The position numbers were made by a program, and so were the translations under genes. Below the pieces are notes generated by a model that was not told the origin of the DNA, did not search any database, and saw only the letters and a program-made list of their open reading frames with translations. This document shows, piece by piece, positions 27,031-35,562 of a DNA stretch of 64,000 nucleotides (positions are counted from its first letter, which is position 1; the number at the start of each line of letters is the position of its first letter). The stretch is from Neiella litorisoli (GTDB lineage Bacteria; Pseudomonadota; Gammaproteobacteria; Enterobacterales; Neiellaceae), in contig NZ_JACXAF010000012.1 of NCBI RefSeq assembly GCF_014773395.1, forward strand, positions 62,001 to 126,000, written 5' to 3'.

Positions 27031-27815
27031 CTACTTATCGCGCCTTTCCAGAACGCATGATAAACAGAGAGCGATAAAATGCATGCAGCCAACGTCGACA
27101 TTATTAGAAAAGATGCGCTGACTCCTTGAGCCCCAAACGAGCTGTACGCAGCTTGCCTCGCCAGTTCAATAGCGTGAAGGATCGGATTCCAGTTTAAGTA
27201 ATGCCAATACTGCTGTGGCATATCTTGAAGGCTGAAAAATACACCTGATACAAAAAACAAAGGACGAGTTAGAATTTGTCTAACTTTCAACATTTCAGGC
27301 ACATATAATTCCGCTAAGCCAAACAGCAAGCCAAACGAAAAAGCAAATATAGCTAACAAAGACGTTAGCATTACTAACGACAACGCATCATCGATTCTAA
27401 TTTCAATTTGCGCAAAAAACATAAAAAACAAAATAAAACCAAACATCAGTACCTTCGTTAAAACTTCCATTAACAAAGCAGCTAATACGGCACTGATGGG
27501 TTGAACTTGTCTAAAAGCGTAAAGTGGTTTATTGCGTTTAACTGCGGACGCACTGCTAGAAAAAGTTGATAGAAAAAGCTGCAGTAGCAACATACCATAC
27601 ATCATGAATACGAACGTTGGCATACTGTGTGTGTCTTTTCCGCCAGCGATGAGGCTGCGGCCGTAAGACATGATAAGTATAAAAGTCAGGGGCTCGAGCA
27701 CAGCCCAACTGACCCCGAACTTATCACTGAATTTGCTACGTATTTCCCGGATAAACAGAGCAAATATGACATCGCTCCAGATCTTTAGCCTGCTTCTTCG
27801 TCGAACCTGAACCAC
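27027..27815 (-). CDS. kpsM: Capsule ABC transporter permease KpsM
   Basis: This 262-residue ABC-2 permease has six predicted membrane segments, an N-terminal amphipathic region (IFALFIREIRSKFSDKFG), and the conserved NPILHAIELAR motif near the C-terminus that is typical of polysaccharide exporters. It follows the kpsD gene after 3 bases and overlaps kpsT. No kpsC, kpsS, kpsF or kpsU lies in the window, so the lipid anchor enzymes would have to be elsewhere. Confidence 0.93.
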   Translation of the reverse strand: MVQVRRRSRLKIWSDVIFALFIREIRSKFSDKFGVSWAVLEPLTFILIMSYGRSLIAGGKDTHSMPTFVFMMYGMLLLQLFLSTFSSSASAVKRNKPLYAFRQVQPISAVLAALLMEVLTKVLMFGFILFFMFFAQIEIRIDDALSLVMLTSLLAIFAFSFGLLFGLAELYVPEMLKVRQILTRPLFFVSGVFFSLQDMPQQYWHYLNWNPILHAIELARQAAYSSFGAQGVSASFLIMSTLAACILSLSVYHAFWKGAISR

Positions 27816-27818
27816 GTG

Positions 27819-29639
27819 CTAGTCCAAAACTACATTTGCTGCTACGGCAATTTGATAGATTATTTGAGTAATGTCTTTAACAGCCTGTAAAGCTTTCGCA
27901 TCGACTTTAGGCAGCACTAGGATTTGATCCCCTGGTTTTAGGCTGATACCGGCTTCACTTGTGATCCAATGCTGATTGGTTGCTCCAACGAAGGTCGATA
28001 AACCGTTGGCGTGAACAATAAGAATTCGCTCGTAATTGGCCCTTTCGGTAAACCCTCCAGCCCAAGCAACGTAATCCTCTACATTCGCTTGACTGTTGAA
28101 CACTACGGATTGGGGCATTAACACTTCCCCCCCAATGTGAATTAAATCCGATTTCTGTGGAATGACAATTTCATCACCTTGTTCAAGCAAAATATTAGCT
28201 ATCTTGCCACCGTCAGAAACTATTACTTTGCCCAACGGCTGAATTTGCTTAGCACGTTGAACGAAATCGGATACCAAACCTGCTTCTTGAGCCCTTATTG
28301 TGCCTTCTCCTGTCGATTGAACCGGAGCTGTGTACACACTTCTTTCCAGCCTATCAAGAGACTGGTCAATCATTTCTTTCTGCCGCTTAGCTACGCTTTC
28401 ACGCAATATATAGACGTTACTCGCATCTGAAAGAAGCGGATCGATTTCTATTTGATTTAATAGATCGTACAAACGAGTTTGCTTTCGTACGGTAAAATAA
28501 GAGGGCCCTAAATGGCTTCCCGAGACTTGAACATCGTAGATTTCTGGGTCCCAATCATCATTAAATACTAATCGGTCTCCATCTCGAAGCACGAAGTTGG
28601 CAAACTCCTGGAAAGGCATATAAATCGAAAATGGCCCATCACTTCGAGTGCCGATGACTCCGACGTGCGAAATCTTAGCAAGCGGCCGAGCAAATTCTGC
28701 CAAGTCCTCTCCTGTCGCTTGCTGGGAAGAAAACTCAAACCTGAATGGGTTTCTAGCCCCTTCTGCAACCGTTACAGTTGCTCCTTGTGGCTCCACTAAA
28801 ATGACATCTTTGTCTTTGAAGGTAAAATCAGGCAATGCACCTTTTCTGAGGAAGTCATACAAGTCAAACGAAGTCTCAATTTGGCCTTCTCTCAACACTT
28901 TAATATGCCTGTAACTCCCTCTGTCGGCATCAATTCCCCCAGCTCTTTTGAGAAAGTACAAAACGCTATCTGAAGCCATTCCGGCATATTGTCCAGGTCT
29001 GATAACAGGTCCTGCGATATAAACGCTAACGGGCGTAGCCGTTAACAAATTAACGTAAACTTGAACGTTTTTCTGATATATCTGTTTAATCTGCTGAGTC
29101 ACCAGCCCGTTGACTTGACTCGCTTTTGTATTAGCGACGGCGACGGGGCCAATATTAGGAATAAAAATATTTCCTTGATTATCCACTGTAACGATTTGAG
29201 AAAAATTGACCGCACCCCAGAGCCAAATATTAATTTTGTCACCAGGAGCAATGAGATAATCATCATTCAGTCCGTCGATTCGCTCGCTTTCATATCCTCC
29301 CGCAAATAAATTAGCCCCAAACGGAGCAGGAGCGCCTAACTCAGAGGGAGGTAAAAGTAAGTCAACTCGCTGCTCGCCGGGGAGCAGCACCCCATCTCGA
29401 TGAGATAACATGTATTGACCGTTAGACAACGCTTGATTTGTCAAAACCGGTTCGCTCGCACCTTGGGTCTGCTGTTCACTGGTAAACGTGGAACCTCTCA
29501 GGGCGGCCCCTGGCGTATAAGGGGATTGTTGCTTGGCTGCGATCTGCGCTTGTGTCAAAATTTGAGCACTGGTGAAGCCAGCAAATAAAGCAGATGTAAC
29601 GATAGCGCTCGAAAATAATTTAAGAAGTAACTTATACAT
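27819..29639 (-). CDS. kpsD: Outer membrane polysaccharide export protein, KpsD-like
   Basis: Start taken at the ATG at 29639, which begins a clean signal peptide (MYKLLLKLFSSAIVTSALFA, cut near TSAQ) and gives 606 residues. Upstream codons to 29717 are unlikely. The Poly_export (PES) domain is seen as YLIAPGDKINIWLWGAV, and SLBB domains as VYIAGPVIRPGQYAGMASDS and IHIGGEVLMPQSVVFNS. A last SLBB-type segment, SLKPGDQILVLPK, is near the C-terminus. The lack of a lipobox fits KpsD rather than Wza. It forms the exit channel for the capsule with KpsE and KpsMT. Confidence 0.92.
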   Translation of the reverse strand: MYKLLLKLFSSAIVTSALFAGFTSAQILTQAQIAAKQQSPYTPGAALRGSTFTSEQQTQGASEPVLTNQALSNGQYMLSHRDGVLLPGEQRVDLLLPPSELGAPAPFGANLFAGGYESERIDGLNDDYLIAPGDKINIWLWGAVNFSQIVTVDNQGNIFIPNIGPVAVANTKASQVNGLVTQQIKQIYQKNVQVYVNLLTATPVSVYIAGPVIRPGQYAGMASDSVLYFLKRAGGIDADRGSYRHIKVLREGQIETSFDLYDFLRKGALPDFTFKDKDVILVEPQGATVTVAEGARNPFRFEFSSQQATGEDLAEFARPLAKISHVGVIGTRSDGPFSIYMPFQEFANFVLRDGDRLVFNDDWDPEIYDVQVSGSHLGPSYFTVRKQTRLYDLLNQIEIDPLLSDASNVYILRESVAKRQKEMIDQSLDRLERSVYTAPVQSTGEGTIRAQEAGLVSDFVQRAKQIQPLGKVIVSDGGKIANILLEQGDEIVIPQKSDLIHIGGEVLMPQSVVFNSQANVEDYVAWAGGFTERANYERILIVHANGLSTFVGATNQHWITSEAGISLKPGDQILVLPKVDAKALQAVKDITQIIYQIAVAANVVLD

Positions 29640-29658
29640 GATGATATCCCGCAACGCT

Positions 29659-30018
29659 TTAGTTAGTCTCAACAGGCATGAGGCTTGGCGTAATAAACCA
29701 TCCCTTTTCACTCTCACAGGCAGCTGTTGTGTAAGGTTTATGGGAACTTGACGATATCACTACTCGCAAACAATTTAACCCTAGCGCTGACACATACGCC
29801 CCGAGAACAGTCAACTTCCGTTCTTCGACTTCAATAATGGAGCCACTAACAGCATTGGCTAACTTGCGACTACTAGAGCCATCCAAATAATTAGCGTCAA
29901 ATTGAATGTCCGTTGAGAGCAAAGGGACCGAAGCAGAAACATCCGGCGGAGGAGAAGCACAAGCGAGCAAGCTAAAACATACAACTGCAGCCACAAGCGA
30001 TTTAACAAAGTTAGTCAT
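29659..30018 (-). CDS. Small lipoprotein upstream of kpsD, function unknown
   Basis: The ATG at 30018 gives 119 residues. The signal peptide ends in the lipobox SLLAC, with Ala and Ser after the Cys. The mature part has about 95 residues with a C-terminal segment NCLRVVISSSSHKPYTTAAC that holds two more cysteines, then WFITPSL. Small lipoproteins of this size are found next to polysaccharide export genes, but no family was recognised with certainty. It lies 19 bases upstream of kpsD and is the first gene of the capsule operon, so a role in outer membrane export or its assembly is a reasonable guess. Confidence 0.75.
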   Translation of the reverse strand: MTNFVKSLVAAVVCFSLLACASPPPDVSASVPLLSTDIQFDANYLDGSSSRKLANAVSGSIIEVEERKLTVLGAYVSALGLNCLRVVISSSSHKPYTTAACESEKGWFITPSLMPVETN

Positions 30019-30066
30019 GTACAGGCCAGTTTGAATCAATCCGTTGGAATAGGGAACAAATAAACA

Positions 30067-30102
30067 CTAAGGCCGCCTTACAAAGAGCAAAGGCAGCCTT
30101 AG
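30067..30102 (-). terminator. Probable terminator after wecA
   Basis: On minus, CTAAGGC-GCCTT pairs with AAGGC-GCCTTAG (one central mismatch) around a 10-base loop, then TGTTTATTTGTT. It lies 45 bases after the wecA stop. It would separate wecA from the capsule operon. A candidate promoter lies immediately upstream, so it could also act as a 5' leader hairpin. Confidence 0.6.
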
Positions 30103-30109
30103 TTGATGG

Positions 30110-30139
30110 ACTATAACGCGTTAGATAGCGTTCAGACAA
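30110..30139 (-). promoter_or_regulatory. Candidate sigma-70 promoter for the capsule operon
   Basis: On minus, TTGTCT (30139-30134) and TATAGT (30115-30110) are 18 bases apart. Transcription would start near 30103, at the very foot of the hairpin at 30067-30102. Confidence 0.3.
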
Positions 30140-30145
30140 GGCCCG

Positions 30146-31255
30146 CTAACCAAACTCAGTTTGTCTGCGCCGGTTGAGATAACGTGCGATGTAGGCAAGA
30201 AATTTTTGTTGGCGAATACGGCCGTGAATTAACAAAGCGTAACAGCCAAAGCACATCAAAAATGCTGCGAACATTAACGGTTCAGGCAAACCAGTTTGCT
30301 CACCGAACACACCGAAAATAGCAAAAGCTAGCGAAGAACAAAGCACCACAATAAGGATTTGCTTACGACTGAATCCAGCTCGCATCAGCACGTGATGCAA
30401 ATGCTCTTTGTCTGCACTGAAAATAGGGCTCCGCTTATAAATTCGGCGCGCCGTAACTGTAGCTAAATCCATTAGAGGGATGGCCGTTAGCCATAAGGCA
30501 GTGACGGGGCTAAAAGAGGTCTCTGCACCTTGTGAGCCTGCTATCATCAAGAAGACAACACTTAAACCCAAAAACATACTGCCAGCATCACCTAGAAAAA
30601 TTTTAGTCAGCTTATTGCCAGGAATGCCGATGTTGTAAACCAAAAACGGCACTATTGCGCTTGAAAGAGTGAATGCCAACATGGCTAGCATGTAACTTCC
30701 ACTCTCCAGCATCAAGAATCCAGCGGACATCAAAGGAACAATGCTCACCGTCCCCAATAAGCCATCCATTCCATCGAGCATGTTAAAGGCATTAATCACA
30801 GCCAACACAGCAAACACAGTCATGAAAAATGCACTGTAAGGGTCTAAGAAAACCCCTCCTAAACCAAACAAGTCGCCGAGGTAAGACAGATGGGTTTGCG
30901 CACCTATAACGATCAAAAAAGACACGATCGCTTGGCCAACAAGCCTAGCTCGCACACTTAACTCGTACTTATCATCGAGAATGCCAACAAATACGACAAA
31001 TGAAGAAGCTAGAAAATAAAACTTAAGGTCTTGGATAGATTCCCCAAACCAAAACAAACAACCAAGGACAGTACTAATAAATACCGCGATACCACCAGCA
31101 AGAGGGACGTCACCAATATGGTGTTTACGAGTTTGGTTGGGTCGATCAACCAAACCCAGCTTGACAGCAAGAGGGGTTACAAATTCAATAATGACGAAAG
31201 TCGATAAGGCCGTAAAGGCCAGAATTTCCAGCAACAAGAACACAGTCACTTGCAT
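30146..31255 (-). CDS. wecA: Undecaprenyl-phosphate GlcNAc-1-phosphate transferase
   Basis: This 369-residue polytopic membrane enzyme loads a sugar phosphate onto undecaprenyl phosphate, the first step of O-antigen and common antigen synthesis. It has the family motifs: DDKYELS on a cytoplasmic loop, NAFNMLDGMDGLLG with the catalytic acidic pair, IFLGDAGSMFLG, and the C-terminal HLHHVLMRAGFS. About 10 to 11 membrane segments can be counted. Relatives such as WbpL use other sugars, so the substrate is inferred. It appears to be its own unit, with the terminator beyond. Confidence 0.92.
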   Translation of the reverse strand: MQVTVFLLLEILAFTALSTFVIIEFVTPLAVKLGLVDRPNQTRKHHIGDVPLAGGIAVFISTVLGCLFWFGESIQDLKFYFLASSFVVFVGILDDKYELSVRARLVGQAIVSFLIVIGAQTHLSYLGDLFGLGGVFLDPYSAFFMTVFAVLAVINAFNMLDGMDGLLGTVSIVPLMSAGFLMLESGSYMLAMLAFTLSSAIVPFLVYNIGIPGNKLTKIFLGDAGSMFLGLSVVFLMIAGSQGAETSFSPVTALWLTAIPLMDLATVTARRIYKRSPIFSADKEHLHHVLMRAGFSRKQILIVVLCSSLAFAIFGVFGEQTGLPEPLMFAAFLMCFGCYALLIHGRIRQQKFLAYIARYLNRRRQTEFG

Positions 31256-31705
31256 ACCAATTTCCTAGAGCGCCACTATGAATTGCTCACAAATCAACAA
31301 CATAGAAAATCCCTTCTACCACAAGCAAATCTAGCTTGAAAGTTAAATTGCCTACAAAACACAATGAAGCATTACTCTCCTCTATAACCACAACCAGTAG
31401 TTAAACATCGCAGTCCAAATGAACCGCTAGAACTAGAGTAACATTAAAATTTGTGAGGATTGCCGCAAATAATGGTCCTCTACTCGGCCTATGTCAACTC
31501 GAATCGACAATATTAGAATTATTAAAATTTGGAGTGTTCTCCCTAGAAGCCGCCGCTCTTGGCCAAAACAACCAGTTGTCAATGCTACTGCGTTTGCAAT
31601 AAAAACCGGCTTTCTGTATAACCATGCTCGCGATAATGTGCCTTACGCACGTCATATAACTACAACAACTGTTTTACTACTACCGAAAACTGGGAATCTA
31701 TTAAC
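31256..31705. other. Divergent intergenic region between wecA and the peptide transporter gene
   Basis: These 450 bases separate wecA (minus) from the POT gene (plus), so both promoters should be here. A possible plus-strand pair is TTGTCA near 31576 with an A-rich -10, too weak to place firmly. The open frame at 31491-31709 has no ribosome site and an unconvincing composition. No RNA gene or repeat was recognised. Confidence 0.5.
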
Positions 31706-33127
31706 ATGAGTCAATTACCTACCAACAAGACCATGTTCGGCCATCCTGCCGGCTTGTTTTTGTTGTTTGGCACCGAATTGTGGGAGCGATTCAGCTACTA
31801 CGCCATGCGGGCCATTCTTGTTTTATATCTTGCTGACAAAAGTCACGGATTGGGCTGGTCAGAAGGCGATGCGCTTAAGCTCTATGCAACTTTTACCGGC
31901 TTGGTTTACATCACGCCGCTAATTGGAGGCTGGTTGGCCGACAACTTTTTAGGCCAGCGCAAAGCGATTTTAATTGGCGGTACACTTATGGCAGCCGGCC
32001 AGTTCACACTGGCAGCGCCACATGCTTGGGTTCCAGGCGCAGAAGTGACTGTATTCTATGTTGGCCTCGCCTTGCTAATTGCCGGTAACGGTATGTTCAA
32101 GCCAAACATTTCAACCATGGTTGGCGACTTATATGAGGAGGGTGATCATCGCCGCGACGGTGCATTTACCATCTTCTATATGGGTATCAACGTCGGCGCC
32201 TTCCTGTCTGGCATCGTTGTCGGTAGCGTTGTTGCTGCGGCTGGCGGTAGCTGGCAAGCAGGCTTTGCCTGCGCCGGTGCGGGTATGGTGCTGTCACTGA
32301 TTATTCAGTTGACCTTCGCTCGCAAACTGCTTGGTGATATTGGTACGGTTCCAGCTGCCACGCTGTCAAAGCAGCAGCAAACTGAAGAACGTAAAGCACC
32401 GCTGACAAAAGAAGAATTTGATCGTATTAAGGTCATTTTCATTCTTGGTGTTTTCACCATTATCTTCTGGGCAGGCTTTGAGCAGGCCGGTGGTTTGATG
32501 AACATTTATGCCGATCGCTTCACTGATCGCATGGTAGGCTCATTCGAAGTACCGACCACTTGGTTCCAATCACTGAACCCATTCTTCATCGTCATCTGTG
32601 CCCCAATCATCGCGATGATTTGGACTCGTATGGGTGATAAAGAGCCAACGTCTCCGGTCAAGTTTGGCCTCGGCTTAGTGCTGTTGGCTATCGGCTTCGT
32701 CTTTATGATTGGCGCGACTCTTCAGCAAGGGGGCGACATCAACGTCAAAACCAGCATGATGTGGCTGGTTGGCGCTTACTTCTTCCACACCATGGGTGAA
32801 CTTTGCTTGTCACCTATTGGCTTGTCGATGGTCACTAAATTGGCACCACTACGCTTAGCATCGGTATTGATGGGTGTGTGGTTTGGCTTCACCGGGTTGG
32901 CAAACTATGTCGCAGGTTTCGTTGGCTCATTCATTGGCCACGGTGATGAAGCCAACATGGTAGATAACGCTCTGTCAATTTTCGCTGGCATTGCCATTAC
33001 CGCAACTATTTCAGGCATCATCTTGTTCTTGTTTGCCAACAAGTTGGTTTATTGGATGCACGGTGCCGAAGGCTCAAGCCACGATAAGCTTGAAGAAGAG
33101 CTGGAAACAGCAGGCCAACATCAGTAA
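31706..33127 (+). CDS. POT-family proton-coupled di/tripeptide transporter
   Basis: This 473-residue MFS-type transporter has about 12 to 14 membrane segments. The POT motif ELWERFSYYAMRAILVLYL (ExxERFxYY, proton coupling) lies near residues 25-43. PTR2 signatures follow: GGWLADNFLGQRKAI and GNGMFKPNISTMVGDLYEEG, then FYMGINVGAFLSG. FHTMGELCLSPIGLSMVTKL is typical of the C-terminal half. It imports di- and tripeptides through the inner membrane. It is a single-gene unit closed by a terminator at 33155-33182. Confidence 0.95.
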   Translation: MSQLPTNKTMFGHPAGLFLLFGTELWERFSYYAMRAILVLYLADKSHGLGWSEGDALKLYATFTGLVYITPLIGGWLADNFLGQRKAILIGGTLMAAGQFTLAAPHAWVPGAEVTVFYVGLALLIAGNGMFKPNISTMVGDLYEEGDHRRDGAFTIFYMGINVGAFLSGIVVGSVVAAAGGSWQAGFACAGAGMVLSLIIQLTFARKLLGDIGTVPAATLSKQQQTEERKAPLTKEEFDRIKVIFILGVFTIIFWAGFEQAGGLMNIYADRFTDRMVGSFEVPTTWFQSLNPFFIVICAPIIAMIWTRMGDKEPTSPVKFGLGLVLLAIGFVFMIGATLQQGGDINVKTSMMWLVGAYFFHTMGELCLSPIGLSMVTKLAPLRLASVLMGVWFGFTGLANYVAGFVGSFIGHGDEANMVDNALSIFAGIAITATISGIILFLFANKLVYWMHGAEGSSHDKLEEELETAGQHQ

Positions 33128-33154
33128 TTGCCTGACTTGTACTTCTTTAGATAG

Positions 33155-33182
33155 CAAAAGGGCTGCACTTGCAGCCTTTTTT
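33155..33182 (+). terminator. Rho-independent terminator of the peptide transporter gene
   Basis: GGCTGC-ACTT-GCAGCC is extended by AAAAG on the left and followed by six T. It begins 28 bases after the transporter stop. Confidence 0.88.
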
Positions 33183-33228
33183 AACGTTATCGCCTCATTC
33201 AACTATTACATTGGCCAGAGAGGTCGTC

Positions 33229-33546
33229 ATGCCGCTATCGCTTAACCGAGTCAAACAACTTGAAAAGTATCGCCCATTAGAGCGCGTTGCCATTCTGAAC
33301 TTGGCGTTAAAGCGTCTCACTCCACCGCAAAAAGCCAGTCTCAACATCATCAAGCTGCTGTTGTTCGTTCCACCATTTTTCTTGCTCGCCCAGCTCGGTC
33401 CGTTTTTGGCGTTAGCCGGCGTCATTGTGGTGTTGCTTGCTTTTAGTCTGCTCGCTCGCCCCATTCATATTTTATTCGCTTCGCGCCATTGGCAAGCAGC
33501 CATCAGCGCATACGAAAAAAGCCAAGCAAACACCGATGGTGATTAG
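33229..33546 (+). CDS. Small membrane protein, DUF6170-like
   Basis: The ATG at 33229 has GAGAGG upstream and gives 105 residues. A basic, helical N-terminal half (LNRVKQLEKYRPLERVAILN) precedes two adjacent hydrophobic segments (LNIIKLLLFVPPFFLLAQLG and ALAGVIVVLLAFSLLA), so it is probably an inner membrane protein with both ends in the cytoplasm. The pattern resembles small Shewanella-type proteins grouped as DUF6170; this match is from memory and uncertain. The function is unknown. It is convergent with the RssB-like gene. Confidence 0.65.
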   Translation: MPLSLNRVKQLEKYRPLERVAILNLALKRLTPPQKASLNIIKLLLFVPPFFLLAQLGPFLALAGVIVVLLAFSLLARPIHILFASRHWQAAISAYEKSQANTDGD

Positions 33547-33556
33547 AGCCGAATAG

Positions 33557-34705
33557 TTACGAGTGCCGTCCAACAACTAGGCTAAACACATCGCCCGCCA
33601 CTTTGTTGGCCAAAGGCTGGGCCAACATATCACTAACAGGCACCGGCAACTTAACACTTGTGGGCTGCTGGGCAATTGCCAGTAACTGCTGCTCAGGAAG
33701 ATGACTAAACACCAAAGGTCGCTGTTCATCGACAGCAAACTCATTGCAGTTATATACCGGCGGCTGGGCAATTGAATTATGTAATGAAGGGCCAGGATCA
33801 GCCAAAGCTTGCGTTGCCGCGTCAAACCAAACGTATGGCCCTTTATCAAAGGCGGCACTAGCCCACTTCATGCGACCATTTTTGGCATCCAATAAGCCAT
33901 ACACTAGCGATGGCGTTTCTTTAAGGTTCAGCGAGTTTAAATAATAGCGCGCCCAAGACATCACTTGCTCAGGGTGTTGCAGCATATTCGCTGATTGATG
34001 ATTAAACTCCCTCAACGCCTCATTAAAGACCACTTTCAGGGCACCACTGGCAAATGCGGCTTCGACCGGATCATCACCAAAGTCGGCAATGTAAAACGAT
34101 GTATGCCGCTCTGAGAGTGCAAACACATCCAGAAAGTAGCGATTGGGAGTGGGCTTTAACGGCATTCGCCACGAAATTCTGAAGCGGCCAATATCAAACT
34201 GCTGCTGCGGCAACAAACTCGCTTGGAACAAGCTGGCCATGGCTTGGTCTCGCCGCAATTCATCGCGGTTATAGCGTAGCTCGCTGATTGCGATTTCCAG
34301 TTCATCTTGCTGCTGTTGCTCATCATTGATCAGCAAGCCCTGCAAGGTATGCAATAGAATCGAAGGGTCAGGAAGTGGTTTGGTAATAAAGTCTTGCGCG
34401 CCGTAGCGCAATGCTGACAGGGCGCCGGCCATGTTCGCCTCTTGCGCAAGGACAACAAAAGGCGTGGTTTTGTCCGACTGGCGAATCGTCTTGAGTAATT
34501 CCACGCCCTTGGTATCGGCGAGGTCAAGCTCACAAAAGATGGCCAGCGGCCGACGATCGTAAAAACAATCCAAGCCTTCGGCGACCGATTCCGCTAACTC
34601 AACTTCATAGCCATAGGCTGAAAAGATTTCAAAACACTGAAGACGATATGCTGGGTCTGAGTCGACCACCAATATCCGACCGAGGTTGATTGTACTATCG
34701 CTCAA
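33557..34705 (-). CDS. RssB-like response regulator with degenerate receiver
   Basis: This 382-residue protein follows the RssB layout: a receiver (about 1-125), a helical linker (about 130-165), and a PP2C-like C-terminal domain without clear metal-binding Asp residues. TPFVVLAQEANMAGALSALR and the linker region align well with E. coli RssB, the adaptor that delivers sigma-S to ClpXP. The phosphorylated Asp is replaced by Glu59 in LAIFCELDLADTKG. The conserved Ser/Thr also appears lost (VLAQE), while the Lys (FITKP) is kept. It may act independently of phosphorylation. It lies between mlaA and the convergent small membrane protein. Confidence 0.75.
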   Translation of the reverse strand: MSDSTINLGRILVVDSDPAYRLQCFEIFSAYGYEVELAESVAEGLDCFYDRRPLAIFCELDLADTKGVELLKTIRQSDKTTPFVVLAQEANMAGALSALRYGAQDFITKPLPDPSILLHTLQGLLINDEQQQQDELEIAISELRYNRDELRRDQAMASLFQASLLPQQQFDIGRFRISWRMPLKPTPNRYFLDVFALSERHTSFYIADFGDDPVEAAFASGALKVVFNEALREFNHQSANMLQHPEQVMSWARYYLNSLNLKETPSLVYGLLDAKNGRMKWASAAFDKGPYVWFDAATQALADPGPSLHNSIAQPPVYNCNEFAVDEQRPLVFSHLPEQQLLAIAQQPTSVKLPVPVSDMLAQPLANKVAGDVFSLVVGRHS

Positions 34706-34732
34706 ACCTTTCTCCGAGTGTTGAGGCGAAGG

Positions 34733-35542
34733 CTACATCGAATCGATTTCGTCGAGATAGTCTTCTAAAAATGCATCATCTTCAGGCTCAACGTCCGGCA
34801 GTTTGCCATCGTACACTTGGTAACGAACACGTTGGAAATAGCCTTCTTTTACCACTGCATAAGGGTCAAGGCTCGTTTCCAGAAAACTTTCCTGTTCTAA
34901 CAACTGCGCTCTTGCGTACAAGCCCTTAAAGGTATTCATCAAAAGCTTAGGCCAAAAACCAATCTTCGACAAAGGCCAGTAGGAATTATCAACATAATCA
35001 CCGACTTCTTCCCGAACAGACGACGGTCCCATCACCGGTAGCATCAAATAGGCACCGTCACTGACGCCATAGTAGCCCAACACTTCACCAAATTCGTCGA
35101 GCTTGCGCTCCATTCCCATGTACTGGGCAACGTCAATAATACCGAAAATACCGATGGTCGAATTAACTGCAAAACGGCCGACATTCTTGGCAGAGTCGCC
35201 GCCTTTGCCCTGTAGCAGGTTGTTCACCGCCGATGAGGGCTCTTCGAAGTTCAACACGAAGTTATTAATACCCTCGCGCGCTAACTCAGGCACATACTCA
35301 ACATAAGCCACGGTCAACGGCCGAAAAATATAGGGATCAATAATATTAAAATTGAGGTGATAAAACGCCCGGTTCATGTCTTCAAGCGGATCGCGTGGAT
35401 CATAGATCCGATTGGCGTAATAGGCTTCTCGGCGAGCCTCTTCACGTTCTTGAACCTGTGCATTCTCATAGCCAGCGCTTGCACTGAAAGTCGCGAACAA
35501 CGCGACTAGCGCACTACCCCACCCTAGCCTTGTCATCATCAT
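34733..35542 (-). CDS. mlaA: MlaA/VacJ outer membrane lipid asymmetry protein
   Basis: This 269-residue protein starts at the first of three ATG codons, with AAAGGA 4 bases upstream. It has the MlaA signatures DPLEDMNRAFYHLNFNIIDP, FVLNFEEPSSAVNNLLQGK and GYYGVSDGAYLMLPVMGPSS. MlaA forms an outer membrane ring with porins that removes misplaced phospholipids. The E. coli protein is a lipoprotein; here the signal peptide ends FSASAGYENA with no Cys, so it should be cut by signal peptidase I. The C-terminus is acidic. It follows ccmI by 20 bases. Confidence 0.93.
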   Translation of the reverse strand: MMMTRLGWGSALVALFATFSASAGYENAQVQEREEARREAYYANRIYDPRDPLEDMNRAFYHLNFNIIDPYIFRPLTVAYVEYVPELAREGINNFVLNFEEPSSAVNNLLQGKGGDSAKNVGRFAVNSTIGIFGIIDVAQYMGMERKLDEFGEVLGYYGVSDGAYLMLPVMGPSSVREEVGDYVDNSYWPLSKIGFWPKLLMNTFKGLYARAQLLEQESFLETSLDPYAVVKEGYFQRVRYQVYDGKLPDVEPEDDAFLEDYLDEIDSM

Positions 35543-35562
35543 GTATTCCTTTGATGGTTCGA

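Noticed and set aside
31491-31709. Plus-strand open frame of 72 codons ahead of the peptide transporter gene
   Set aside because: No ribosome site, no hydrophobic or domain pattern, and it runs into the transporter start; taken as chance in a promoter region.
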